Source of the DNA: Nematostella vectensis
Lineage: Eukaryota > Cnidaria > Anthozoa > Actiniaria > Edwardsiidae
DNA length: 64,000 bases
Reading direction: 5' to 3'
Assembly (NCBI RefSeq): GCF_932526225.1
Contig: NC_064037.1
Span: 17,336,471-17,400,470, forward strand
Shown: in pieces, positions 1 to 10,946 of the stretch
Layout of the letters: each line of letters opens with the position of its first letter
Position numbering within the stretch: the first letter of the stretch is position 1
The notes under the pieces: model-generated
What the model saw: the letters and a program-made list of their open reading frames with translations, nothing else
Databases searched by the model: none
What the model was told of the DNA's origin: nothing
Program-made: the position numbers and the translations under genes

Positions 1-1171
1 AAGCTATTGCGAATGAATAGCTCTCTCTTGCTTTGCACTCATTGTCTATTCCCCATTTTGTTGCTGCACTTGAGAACTTGTGGGCTTCAGGGTAGCATAT
101 CACTTTAACAAGACTTCTCGAAGGAAATTCTGGGTTTGTTGAACAGCAAGCCTTGAATTTAGATGCTGTAATTCTGGCTGCTCTTTGTGAGAACCATAAC
201 TTTGAGTCTGATTGGTCTCTAGTGGTACTTTCTATAGCTTCTGCTTCTTTATCACTGACAGTAAGGCACTCAAATACTTCATCTATTTGTTGTATAGCAT
301 CAAAAATTTTATAAGTAGAGTATTTAAGCTGAATTTGTTCTATAACTGTCTTTGGAAGGTCTTGATTTACTTCATGTGGCATATATAAGGTATTGTGAGT
401 GGGAATGAGTGATAAAATGGCTGATTTACAATGGCCTGATAGTTCGTTATAGAAATCAGTTCTCTCTTCAACAGAAGGCATTTCAATGTCAGATCGTTGT
501 TTAATACTAGTTAATTTAACCGTTTCTGGTTCGTCAATTTGTTTTCTTAGACGCTTAGCCGAAGTTAAGTCCATCTCACTAACAGGCATATATGGGATTT
601 CTTTAACGTAACTTGGCATTATCCATTTGCCTTTTTCTTGTGTACAGGTTGTAGAGCTAAGCATTCGTGCTCCAGCCTGAACTGCAAACAATAGAGCTCC
701 AATATGTGAGCAAGCCTCGCTTAGACCCGCCATACAGTTACAGTGAGCAACTATGACTTCGCCGCTTTTCTCTGCTAGAAACCAACTCTTCAGTGGAGTA
801 GCTCTACTTCGTTGAGAATGATTTATTCTACCAGTAACAAGGATTCTCGTTGAGGAAGTGACTTTTTTAGTTAAAATGCTGTTGACCCATCCAGAAACAA
901 AGAAATTGTATGCTTCTAAGGACTTGTAGGCCTTCATTTGCTGTCATGTTGCCCACGAGGTTTGTAGCACAAGATAGTTCACAATGTCAGGGTATTCTAC
1001 GCAGGTAAAATCAGCTAAATCATCGCTACATTGACTTGGCTTGAGTAAATATGGGTCAAAACCACATAAATTAACTTTTTCTCGGTATCTTTCTTTGGTT
1101 GGACCAGCTAGAGAAGAGTAATATTCAGAGAAAGTGACGCTATTGACCGAAGAAATGTTCGCGGTCGCCAT
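1..1171 (-). pseudogene. SWIM zinc finger / YqaJ-type nuclease ORF, interrupted and cut by window edge
   Basis: Reading the minus strand from the ATG at 1171 gives one long frame with a single break, a TGA at 944-946 after about 75 codons, and then open to base 1. Around residue 143 there is a SWIM-type cluster, HCNCMAG...ACSHIGALLF (CxCxnCxH). Toward the window edge come RAARITASKF and WGIDNECKARESY, the conserved start of the YqaJ/lambda-exonuclease-like nuclease fold. SWIM plus YqaJ single-exon proteins form large, often mobile, families in cnidarians (recalled knowledge). The stop could be a decayed sense codon or a sequencing error. If real, translation from 1171 gives only a 75-aa stub. 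The start codon lies inside a YY1-like motif (AAAATGGCG). The C-terminal catalytic part is outside the window. Confidence 0.75.
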
Positions 1172-4100
1172 TTTGTTTTGGTGTTTGGTCCACCAGCAAT
1201 GGCGACGCTGATGACGTATACATTTTTAGTCACGTGGCTGCAAACGAAGAATTAACTCTTACATACCGTGAACGAGGTCAGTATTTTCAAGGCCGAGGTC
1301 ACGGTATTTCACGGTACGGACCGACCCTTAGATGGGAAATTACATATTTATTTTTTTCCTCAATAGATTTTCCAACTTTGTTTACCTTACGGGCTAACGG
1401 TTGCACGAGGCAAGGTTTCGCTTCTGACTTTCGTCGATGTTCGTGAAGATTTGGTTCGCTCATGATCATTCAATAAACTCCATTTTGTATTTCCACACAA
1501 CGCTTTTTACCCTCCAGAAATACAGAACCTCCAAAGAAGACATTCTCTGAGTTTTGACCAACAATTTTGTAAAATAATTAAGTCCAAATTGATACGTCGT
1601 TCTCAACTCGAATTGATCATAGAAGTGTCTTCTTTCGCTTTAAATCCTACTAACGGACGATAAGATATATTTACTAAAAGAACTTCTCTTGAATGTGGAT
1701 ACGTTGATCTGGTTATCCAGGTTAATTCCTAGTATGATTTGTCGTTTTACTTCATATGAAAAGACGATTTCCTGCTTTTTCTATCTCAAATAAACTTTCA
1801 GCAAACTTGAAATTGTCGCGCGCGTTGCAAAATCATTTGTTACAGCCCGTCGCACCCGCTCGGGGCGCCTGTGGCGCGCCCCGAAGAGACTGGACCTGTA
1901 AAAGTATTATGGTTTTAGTTTTATTTGTCATTTTTTCCACAGTTGTTGTTTCCTGTTTTTCGCATTCCTTATTCGCATTCTCGCAATTCTCGTATTCCAT
2001 CGCATGTCTCGCAATACTTGTATTACCAAAGAATAAAACGTTTTTGATTCAATACATTGTTATGGCGGGAAATTGTCAAAACACAGGGAGTTTGAAGCCG
2101 ATTTTTTGATGATTCTAGATAAAATAAATAAAATGCCGTTTAAGTGTGAAGATCTATAACTTCTGGAGTAAAAGTCCAGTTTACGATGGTCATTTTACAA
2201 ATCAACTCAATATTTCGAGTTTTGGATGTGAGCGGTTCGGTATCGCGGGGTCCGGATCGTAGGATACCGGACCTCACGAGAGCCAATCAGAGCGCGTTAT
2301 TTGATGGATACCGGACCCCGAAAAAAAATAAATTTAGTTATTAGTTTTTTTTATTTTGTTACCATTAGACACTTTTACTAAGCTGAAATTGTTTGAATGT
2401 TCAAGAGAAAAGAAAGTAAGCTGTTGAATTAATCACATTGAAGTTAAATTGCATCGTTTATTTATTGAAATGTAATTAGACAACCATACAAAAGTTGGAC
2501 AGAAAAAATGATTGAAATATGTTTATTAATAGCTAACACTTTTAATGAATAAACTTGATGACATTTCTAACAGTAATATTTGTTTTATCATAAATGCAGT
2601 AGTACGATAGCTGTTTGCTAATTTTTTATTTCAATAATGACTCGATGTAAAATTAGCTGAAAACCGTTTGCTTGCTCCTTCAAATAATTTACAGTTTGAC
2701 ATTATTATTTAATGCAGCATATAAATGGCTGTTTCTACCTACATTTGATATTTTTAACTGTAACTTTTAAAACTTGGAAAAACTCAATCTTAATCACTTT
2801 AAGAAGAAATGTTCATTGAAATGTCTGAAAGCGATTAAAGTATCAAATTCAAATAAATGTCTTAGACTACCATGTCTGAGTATAGCAATCGAAAAACAGG
2901 AAGTTTTATATCCTAAAATAGTGAATATTATGCTATATATTATAACATACGTAAAGCTAATATTTCCTTGATGGAATAATTCCCAGAGCGCTCCCAATCT
3001 GTAAATGTCGAAAAGACCAAAGAGTCATACGAACATAATTGTGATGAAAAAGACAAATATATACGGTATCTATTTTTTTTTATCATTAACTTGATCTGAC
3101 AAGTAGGAATTAGCCAAGATAGCCAACTAAAACTAATAATGGCAGATTCCGTATCGAGTGACAGACTTCAAAGTTTTAAAACTTTATTATTCATTTGGAA
3201 TATTGTTACTTCAGCTGGATTACTAGCTGTATCTGTGAGCCTGTAGTCACCATGTGACCTCAGCGCCTGGCAAGACATAAATAGAGGTTGAGCAGAAGTC
3301 CAAAATCTCTGAATAACTCACATTTTTATTCTCCTAGCAGAATCTGTGAAGAATTCTCATGTTTCTTATGTACTAGAAGACCACTGCCTTAGTACTCTCT
3401 TAGCAAAACCTACCCGGTAGCTGGGCATTTTGTTCTGATTGCTTCTCCTAGGATGATCGATACAAATAGCACTGTGGAGAGGGGCGATTGCTTATTTTAT
3501 ACGCGGGGAGATGCAGACGTTATTTCCTTCCATATGTCTTTGTAAAACTCTGAGTAACAGGGTGATCGCCTCCTATACCCCTTTCTATCCTTGTCAGGGT
3601 ATGGCACAAACACCCTAGGTGAGTCCTTTCGTGCTCATTTGGCTGCCATTTATTAACATAAAAGTGACAGCAATTGATCAACTAAGTTGAGCATCACTCT
3701 GATATATGATCTTTGTGATCTAGGCGGGGCAACTCGCATACGTTTGCGTGAGTAGTACTGCCAGTGTAGTATTTCATCAACTAAGTTGCGCATCACTCTT
3801 TTCATCTAAGTTGAGCATCACTCTGAGATGGGGTTTGTGATCTAGGTGGGGCAACTCGCATACGTTTGCGTGAGTAGTACTGCCAGTGTAGTATTTGCTG
3901 TTCATCAATAAACTTGGCACATGGTGGATTGACCAATTCTCTGCGGAAGTGCTCATACTGAAGTAGCTCAAGGAAATGTAAGCACTGAGGATACCTGAGA
4001 TATAGTAAGACAAACAGACTAAGTACCAAACTACAACAATACAACAATTCTTTAAAAAGAACATATATCAAAACATAGTTAGGAAATAAGAATGGTTCAG

Positions 4101-4767
4101 AAACCTGGTAAAGCCATAACTAATAGGCATGTTTTGAGTCTAAGCATCCTGTAATGTCATCCTACAAACAATCAAGCACAGTACATAAAAATATATAGAC
4201 AAAAGTGATGAAAACAGACACATATTTGAACATAAATGGTAAATTAACATAGATGTTTTAATGCAAATACAGATAATTCTTCATTCTTTTACAAAGATAA
4301 AATTTCAGGTCTAAATCAATGGAGTCAAAATAACAATCTTCTGACAGATAGCATATCATCACACCCCTGAAACTCACTTCAAAAACTTGGCATACTCTGG
4401 CTTCTTCCAGTATAAAAGGTACTTCAAGTAGTTGATGAAAGTTTGTTCCTTTAAATAGCCTCTTTGTGCAAGAACTGGAACAAATAAAATATCAAATGCT
4501 TAAAAAAAAAAACATAAAAGCCAGCTTTTTACTAGTAAAGAACGCGGCCATGGGGAAGGAAGTTGAGATTATGCATGCTTATACATGCTTGGAGACGCAG
4601 AGGTCTTAGGTGCTTAAAAAGGTCTCTATCACAGAAAATCACTACAATATAGACTAGTTCTATATTAGGGGTAAGTGGGTGCCTCAAGATGTCTCTATTG
4701 CAGAAAAACTCATGATAATATCCCAAGAAACAGTCTTGACAAGACATGAAATGAGCCACATTTACAT
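1172..4767. other. Gene-poor stretch; nothing coding recognised
   Basis: Only short open frames of ordinary composition occur and none resembles a known family. Three small structures stand out. A GC-rich near-palindrome lies at 1859-1881 (CGGGGCGC...GCGCCCCG). At 2238-2320 the motifs GGTCCGGAT and ATACCGGACC recur in direct and inverted form, which looks like an old repeat fragment. A tandem duplication lies at 3681-3895. Confidence 0.6.
3681..3895. repeat. Tandem duplication, about 125-bp period, two copies
   Basis: The segments beginning ACTAAGTTGAGCATCACTCT near 3681 and TCTAAGTTGAGCATCACTCT near 3806 share the block GGGGCAACTCGCATACGTTT and what follows. They differ by a few substitutions and small indels. 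A further partial copy of the AAGTTG(A/C)GCATCACTCT part lies between them at about 3783. Confidence 0.8.
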
Positions 4768-5016
4768 ACCTGTCAACCTCCGAAAAAAACTTTTGGGGAG
4801 GGGTGGGGTATATTCTTTTTGGGGGGAGGGGTGGGTTTATCCTTGCAGGCATTTGTGGTATAGAAACCTCTCCGATCTCACAAGGGTGTTATATAAATTG
4901 CGCTACGCAAGGGAATTATTGTTTCAAATATTTTAATAGAAAATGGGAAAAATGACAATTTCAACGCGGGAAAGCGGGAGAAGAGGTCCCGCCTAATGCG
5001 GGAGAGTTGACAGATA
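4768..5016. mobile_element. Putative MITE with CTGTCAAC terminal inverted repeats
   Basis: The left end reads CCTGTCAACCTCC and the right end read backwards is TCTGTCAACTCTCCCGC, giving imperfect terminal inverted repeats about 250 bp apart. The inside is non-coding, with G-runs on the left and GCGGGA repeats on the right. The target-site duplication is unclear (ATAC versus ATAT). No transposase is encoded, so any movement would be non-autonomous. Confidence 0.5.
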
Positions 5017-5837
5017 TGCATTTAGCTATGAGGCTATGCAAGATCCTATTGTTTGGTTAGTGGGCTATACATCACAATGATAATTTTTTAAAATAAAGGT
5101 AAAATCTTGATGGTTTTTCATTGTTGTCTGCTGAAGCAATAGTTTAGTTATCAGATGAGGAACATCACCAAAAAAATTTTTCCTCTGCTTTCATATTCAA
5201 TTTTCTCTGCTTGTATCTTATTTTTGTAAAATATAGCATTTCAAAGCATGTTATTATACACCGATATTATGCAAAATATACAGAGGCTTGGTTTGGAATC
5301 TTTTACTTTTGCTAGAATTGTGTCTGATGGATCAGAATCAAAAAAATCATTTTTTGTCCACATGCCTAGTGGTGGTATACCACGACTAGTCTGTTTGCGG
5401 TACTCCGTGTTATTATCGCGGAAAACCCTCTCTGTTCGGTGATCGGGTGCCATCTTGTATTATAAGCTGTGTGGTTCCTGTGTGGTTGGTGGAATTAAAT
5501 ATAAATTTTTGAATTCTATTCAATACTTACTGTATTAACTTACATGTAAGGTAATGTGGGTTGGCTAAACACTGAACGAACTCGAGTTCTACTTGAAACC
5601 TAGTACAGCACTGCTCTGAAGATTCTAATGACAAAAAACAACAATTTATTTAATACACAGCTTGAACATCACTGTCAATATATATAAAACAATTACAAAA
5701 AGCAAAGGAAATAAAACTAATATTAAAAAGAAATAAAGGGGGTCAAACGCTAGGCTAGTAGTTGAGTAGCATAGATTTAAATGAACTCAGTGTAGGCATT
5801 TCAATGATAAAGTCAGGAAGTACAGTATAAGATTCAA
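5017..5837. other. No gene recognised
   Basis: AT-rich sequence with short unsupported frames on both strands. I see no tRNA, promoter cluster or repeat structure here. A phrase at 5845-5860, CCGGCCCTACCAATCGAT, recurs inverted at about 10480-10502 and marks the edge of a dispersed repeat. Confidence 0.5.
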
Positions 5838-5884
5838 TCCTCCCGGCCCTACCAATCGATAATTCCGATAATCAATAATAATAA

Positions 5885-6150
5885 ACAGTAATAACTACTT
5901 ACTAACCGAGAGTGAGGTCATGCCGGGAAATATCAAACTGAGGTTTGGCGGATCGACCGAGGCTTTGCAAGGGCGATGTGCCAAAGCCGAGGTTTGATAT
6001 TTCCCGGTATAACTGAACGTTTGAGGTTAGTACGTTGTTTATTATATGGGTTTTTTTAAATAAAAATAACAAGAAAACAAATCAACTTTCACTTTCGCGC
6101 AAATATCGATTAATTTATCGATCGATTTAAAAAAGGCGAAAAAACACTGG
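5885..6150 (-). repeat. Palindromic MITE-like repeat, copy 1 of a family
   Basis: The core is an inverted repeat: GCCGGGAAATATCAAAC at about 5932 pairs with GGTTTGATATTTCCCGG at about 5991, around a GGCTTTGCAAGGGC centre. The reverse complement of this whole stretch aligns with 17655-17925, including the flanks CATATAATAAACAAC and TTTGTTTTCTTGTTA, so the two are members of one dispersed family in opposite orientations. It is non-coding. Confidence 0.75.
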
Positions 6151-6816
6151 CATGCTGCCAAATAAAAAATGTAAATGAGAGAAAAGATTCAACAACAAGT
6201 AATGGGAAGACTTGCTACAGGTTTTATCATAGGTGAAGTTGATCCAAACAATAAAAAAGAAAGCTCAGATGTCAGTCTTCGTGGCATGAATGGGCTGTTT
6301 AGTTTGAAAACTCCATGGTATGTAGAGAACAATCTTCTGAAGTAAAATGAGAAGGCCGAAGGGCTCTTTAATTAAATTCCCCCCCTCCGGGAAAATTGCT
6401 ATAACTTCTGAACCAAAGAAGCTAAGAGGCTTAAACTTGGTGACTTTTCCTAAAATCTATCTGCTGACGTTTTGATGCCAATGACATGTCAAGGAGTCGC
6501 TCCATGTTACCATGGCAACCGTTTTTCCACACAGGTTTTCACAAAAAAAATTTAAAAAACTAGATTTAAATGCCTCTTTTGATTATATAAGTTTGTTTAG
6601 GTGACAACTTTCAGAACAGCTCTTGAATTTACCTTGGATATTTGGAGGGGAGGGGTTGGTAAATTTTGCTCTCTCAAAGTTGTTGTTAAAAATGTCACTA
6701 GATATACTAGATGAAACTTTAAAAGCTAATATTATGCATTTATCATTACTATGAGCAGAGTGATACATGCATGCAAATACTTTTTTCTGTAATACTTCCA
6801 GATTTTTTTTTCCTTT

Positions 6817-7565
6817 TTCTCTGTATTTCGCTGGGCTGGCGTTCGCGAGGAAAAGAGACCTCTGCCGTGGGTCGAAACTGTTTTTGTTGCGCATGCGTGA
6901 GCGTTAATAAGCGACCAACGGGCCAAAACACGTACCATCGCGCAAAAGCTGTCAATATGCTAATATGTTTTGCATGGGTTTAGTCGGAAATCATGAATCA
7001 AACTCCGGTTAGCTCTCCTGAAAACAACTGTTCAATTTCAATCACCTAAAACGTCACTTAAAAGATTGAACAGCAAACGCAGCAAAGACGAGTTTTGTCT
7101 TGTTTGTGGGATTAATTTCAAGACATCTGGGCAGGCGAGTTTCTTCAATGTAAATATCGCACAGTTGGACTCGAAGAAAATGTTACAAAACTTTTTGGTA
7201 AACTTAGATCAGCTATTTCCAGAAGAATACGCAAAACCTGTAAACTGAAGATTGACTCGTTAGTCAAAAGAGAGAAAATACTGAATGAAGATAAGGCATT
7301 GAATGGCTTCTTTTATAATTCGTCGCGTGACATTTTCACAGAGGACGCCATTTCGAATGCAGGCTTATTATCCCGCAGTGGATATACGTTTCATGCATGC
7401 GCTAGTCATTGTGGGCTCAAATAGTGGCCAGTAATTTATGAATGGAGCATGCGCTCTGGATCTCCCGTCCCCGATCGTGGACGGCGGTTTGATCAAACGA
7501 ACTTGTGACCCATGGCAGAGGTATCTTTTCCTCGCGAACTCCAGCCCAGCGAAATACAGAGAAAG
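6817..7565. repeat. Inverted repeat arms flanking a decayed coding exon
   Basis: The arm at 6817-6874 (TTCTCTGTATTTCGCTGGGC...) is the reverse complement of the arm at about 7505-7565 (TGACCCATGGCAGAGGTATC...), with roughly 90 percent identity over 58 bases. About 630 bp separate them. The interval holds an NRF1-like TGCGCATGCGTGA at about 6889 and a broken zinc-finger-like exon. Twin CCAAGATGGCGG motifs lie just outside at 7620-7645. This could be an inverted duplication of a promoter or a foldback element. Confidence 0.65.
6993..7340 (+). pseudogene. Broken first exon of a ZAD-like CxxC zinc-binding protein
   Basis: An ATG at 6993 opens a short frame that hits a stop at about 7047. After a one-base shift the text KRLNSKRSKDEFCLVCGINF follows. 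After a second shift the text TKLFGKLRSAISRRIRKTCK follows, then DSLVKREKILNEDKALNGFF. Together these look like a CxxC...(C)xxC treble-clef N-terminal domain of an uncharacterised multi-copy cnidarian family. The second pair reads RKTC where CKTC would be expected. Two frame breaks and the lost Cys suggest a dead copy. The family call is by recollection. Confidence 0.45.
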
Positions 7566-8036
7566 CAGGCCTCTGCTAGCAGGGAAAGGTTTTTTTTCTT
7601 TTGCAAAAATCATAAGAATCCAAGATGGCGGATCCAAGATGGCGGAAATTCTTACAAAAAAATTGATTATAAACGTTTTTATGGCCTTTTCGCATTGTTT
7701 AGCAATGATGCAAAATGATTTCAACCCGATATCTGATAATTTAGGCAATATTTGAAAGAATAGCTAGACATCGTATTTATGACGTCATAATTGGTTCGAC
7801 CACACTCAAAATAGGACGTGACGATTCTTTGCATTGATCATTGTATGTAAGTTTGATGGTCATAGGCTAAGCGGTTCATGAATTACGGAGGGGGGTCTTT
7901 TAGCTTTAGGTCAATTGTTTGACTGTGTTTCTTCAATAAAATCAGACAAGGTAAGATAAACAAAGCAAGTCTTTATATCGCTCCAAAAGGGCTACACTTT
8001 ACCATTTGCAAGCCAGATTCCCAATATACAAGATAA

Positions 8037-8882
8037 GGGAGTGTTCATTATTTATGGCCGAGGGTGGGGGGGGGGTATTCAGCACCACTCCACTTGAGTT
8101 TTCTGTACAACCCCCCCTTTGTCAACATCAAAACTTTGTTGACTCCCTCCCCAGGAAAAAACCAAAAACCTTTTTGACTTCCCCTCCTTCATTTATAAAA
8201 TCCACAAACCTACATTTATAACACGAAATATAGATACATATAAACAAATCATGCATTAAAAAACAACTAAGAAATAATATTTCTTAATTGTAAGTCAAAT
8301 GTGGCCTTGTGACATTTTGAAACAGTAAAGAATATGTATCTATACCTATATCTATCTTTGCATGCCATATGACTAGTCCATATCACGCAGTACAACTTTA
8401 TATTTAACTGCATGGGACTATCCTAATAAAAGATAAAATCGTCCTGTGCCCTTGGTCTGATAGATCTCCCAGATCTGGTACTCGCAGGGGCGTACAAAGC
8501 AAAATCCGAGTCAGTTTTTACACATTGACATTATCTAATAACCTGCCATACTAGATTCCTTGTATATTTATTTATTGATCCTATAGGTCAAGCTTAAATG
8601 AACTGCTACCGAGTAATAAATATTATTGAATTTATCATTTGTGGGAAAGCGTTCATGGCTCAACAGCAGTAAATGTAGCCTAAATATGTTATTAACAACG
8701 CTAGGAAACAGCTTTTCTTGCATTTTGATTATTCATTTCAATAATAATAAACAATTTTTTTTTCCTACTTTGAAACTTCTATGACCCCCCCCCCCCCATC
8801 AACATACACAAAACTTTTTAGCCCCCCCCCCCCCCCATGTGGGAACCGACCTCCCCTCTACCATAAAAAAATTAACACTCCC
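8037..8882. mobile_element. Harbinger-like MITE with poly-G/poly-C subterminal tracts, TAA target duplication
   Basis: The left end GGGAGTGTTCATTATTTAT and the right end read backwards, GGGAGTGTTAATTTTTTTAT, form terminal inverted repeats. The trinucleotide TAA flanks both sides (8034-8036 and 8883-8885), as in PIF/Harbinger insertions (TWA). Long G and C runs follow each end and the core is AT-rich and non-coding. A related element lies at 39629-40274. Confidence 0.7.
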
Positions 8883-9117
8883 TAACAACAAGATTTATTT
8901 ACTAAATGTTCTTTATAATTCTTGATAAGAGATTTCTGAACACTACTCAGCTGATTAGAGAGCATAAGTATAACCCTACGATGTATGCGTACAAAGTGTG
9001 TAGAATACAATGTATACTGCCCTGTTCATACGTTGCGCTTCTGCCATGCCAAACCTTATTGTTTAAGTATTTAATTGATATTGGCACATGAGAAGCTTGA
9101 TGTCTAAACCAATTACG

Positions 9118-10424
9118 TGGGGCATAGCAAAAGTTCAACACTATTTCAAACGTCAAGACCTTGTTGTGCCGTATTTGTTTTGGTTTTTGCATGCGGGGAA
9201 GCTAGACTTATCATTCCCTGTTCACATGTTCACTTGTAGTCAATCTAGTAGTCAATCAGCCGTTTAAACAAATAGATGGCTTTCACGTTTTGACTCTAGC
9301 GTCACAAATCATTTGACCACGGGAATTAGGGATTTGACACACACAGCAAAGAGATTGATTGGTCATGATGGTATAATTCACTTTTTGCTATTCCCAGATG
9401 AGAAATGGATTTGATTTTGCGGTGGTTGTACAATAAAAAATTCAGCTATAAACGTGTTAACTTACTAAAACCACAGGGAGCCCACTCTACTTAGTGCATT
9501 GTTTATTTAGCATGTGCTTTGAACTTCATTTGTGAATATCAATTAAGTCACAAATTCTTCAATAAAACTCCTTCAAAATAAATATGTCTTATGCTTTATT
9601 GGTCCATTTGTTTTTGGAACACTTATTTTACTCCCCTGCATCGAATTTTTTTTAGAAATATTCAGGTTTTCAAGCCTAAATTAAATTCAGACAAGGGTGG
9701 AAAGTTATTTCCAAACTCTGCCACGCCACTTCTGCTGAATTTATTTGTATTTAAATAAAATAAATGCACAAAATAAATTTTCCACATATATCGCTAGATT
9801 GATGATGGAGCCAACTTTGGATGGTAATTGCTGCAATTATAAAGTGCAGTTGAACGATCAATTGCGATTTGAAATTACACCTTTACCTTAAAAACTGGTC
9901 TGACCACAACATCTCGGCGAAAAATTCAACAACAAAAAGGCATCCACAGGGGGCGGGAGTTTGTTTGCGTTCGATACAAAGAGTTGGGTGGGTGGAGAAT
10001 TAGTATTCTGAGTAAGCAAATATGACCCACCTTACTCTTTTTTGAAAGCAAACAAACTCCTGCGGCCTCTAGATGTTTTTTGTCTAATTTTTTCGCTGAG
10101 AGGTCGTGGTCAGACCTGTTTCCATGGCATGCTAATAAACAATGCGCTGAGTTGAGTGGGCTCCCTGTGCTAGAACTGGCCAGATTTATGATTCGCTTAG
10201 GGTGAGACACGGGTAGGTTTTTTGATATATGAAAGCAGCTCAATTGAAATCAATCTATTTATAATCTTATTTAAAATGTCTAGTCTTGCAATCATTTATC
10301 AACAAATCTTGCTGTCCTGCATTTGATGCCTTTCATAAGACAGACGTGCGGCACTGCAAAAGTTTGACACCATTTCAAACGTTGAGACCTTGTTGTGCCA
10401 CATTTTGTGGGGTTTTTGCAAGGC
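9118..10424. repeat. Composite repeat: direct repeats enclosing nested palindromes
   Basis: A block of about 75 bp (9118-9192, with AGACCTTGTTGTGCC inside) recurs in the same direction at 10349-10424 with roughly 80 percent identity. Between them lie two nested inverted repeats. CACAGGGAGCCCACTC...GCATTGTTTATTTAGCATG at about 9472-9515 pairs with about 10125-10166. GGTCTGACCACAACATCTCG and what follows at about 9893-9975 pairs with about 10040-10117 around a short loop. No coding frame is recognised. It may be a non-autonomous transposon with internal hairpins or two nested insertions. Confidence 0.65.
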
Positions 10425-10856
10425 AAATATCAATCAATAATAATCAACTGATTAATACCGATTAATTCGATTAGTTTCCGATGATCGATTGGTAGGGCCG
10501 GGCAAACATATCACTTTGTCTTCACCGTTTTTGTGCCAAATTAAACACATGTCCATAATTGCAGTATCTACGTTGGTAGGATACACTAAAAACTGGAATT
10601 CGACTGAAGAAGTCTTATTAAAGACGAAAATTTGGCAGAGTCGAATTCCAGTTTTCTGCTGTATTGTATTCATTGTTCTGGTACGAGATCACGACAGTTT
10701 GGGCTTTTCGATTCTATACGTTGGTAGGAGGTATCGAAGTCAACCATCGGAAAAATTGAAGAGCTAAGATTGACATATAGTCGATAGATAGTTCAGATAT
10801 CGTTACCTTGAAAGTTTGTCTCAATTGGGAAATTCACAGCTTCTTTGTCGGCGGTC
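10425..10856. other. Repeat edge and upstream region of eIF4H
   Basis: The first 80 bases carry the inverted counterpart of the repeat edge seen at 5845-5880 (CGATTGGTAGGGCCGGG). The rest is unique-looking non-coding sequence. The near-duplicate blocks AAACTGGAATTCGACTGAAG (10590) and GTCGAATTCCAGTTTTCTGC (10638) form a short inverted repeat. Confidence 0.5.
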
Positions 10857-10946
10857 GCCATTTTGGATTTTGCATTTCCACTGGCCGGTACTCGCAGGCG
10901 CAGCTATTCATAATGCATATTATGGTCTAGCCTTGTGTTCTCCAAC
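10853..10946 (+). promoter_or_regulatory. eIF4H promoter / 5' UTR with YY1-like motif
   Basis: CGCCATTTTGG at 10857-10867, a YY1-type core promoter motif on the minus strand, lies about 90 bp before the start codon. There is no TATA box at a useful distance. The start codon itself sits in AACATGGCGGAC. This looks like a TATA-less housekeeping promoter; the role is inferred from motif and position. Confidence 0.5.

Noticed and set aside
1859-1881. GC-rich hairpin as an RNA gene
   Set aside because: No tRNA or snRNA consensus boxes; the stem is short and isolated.
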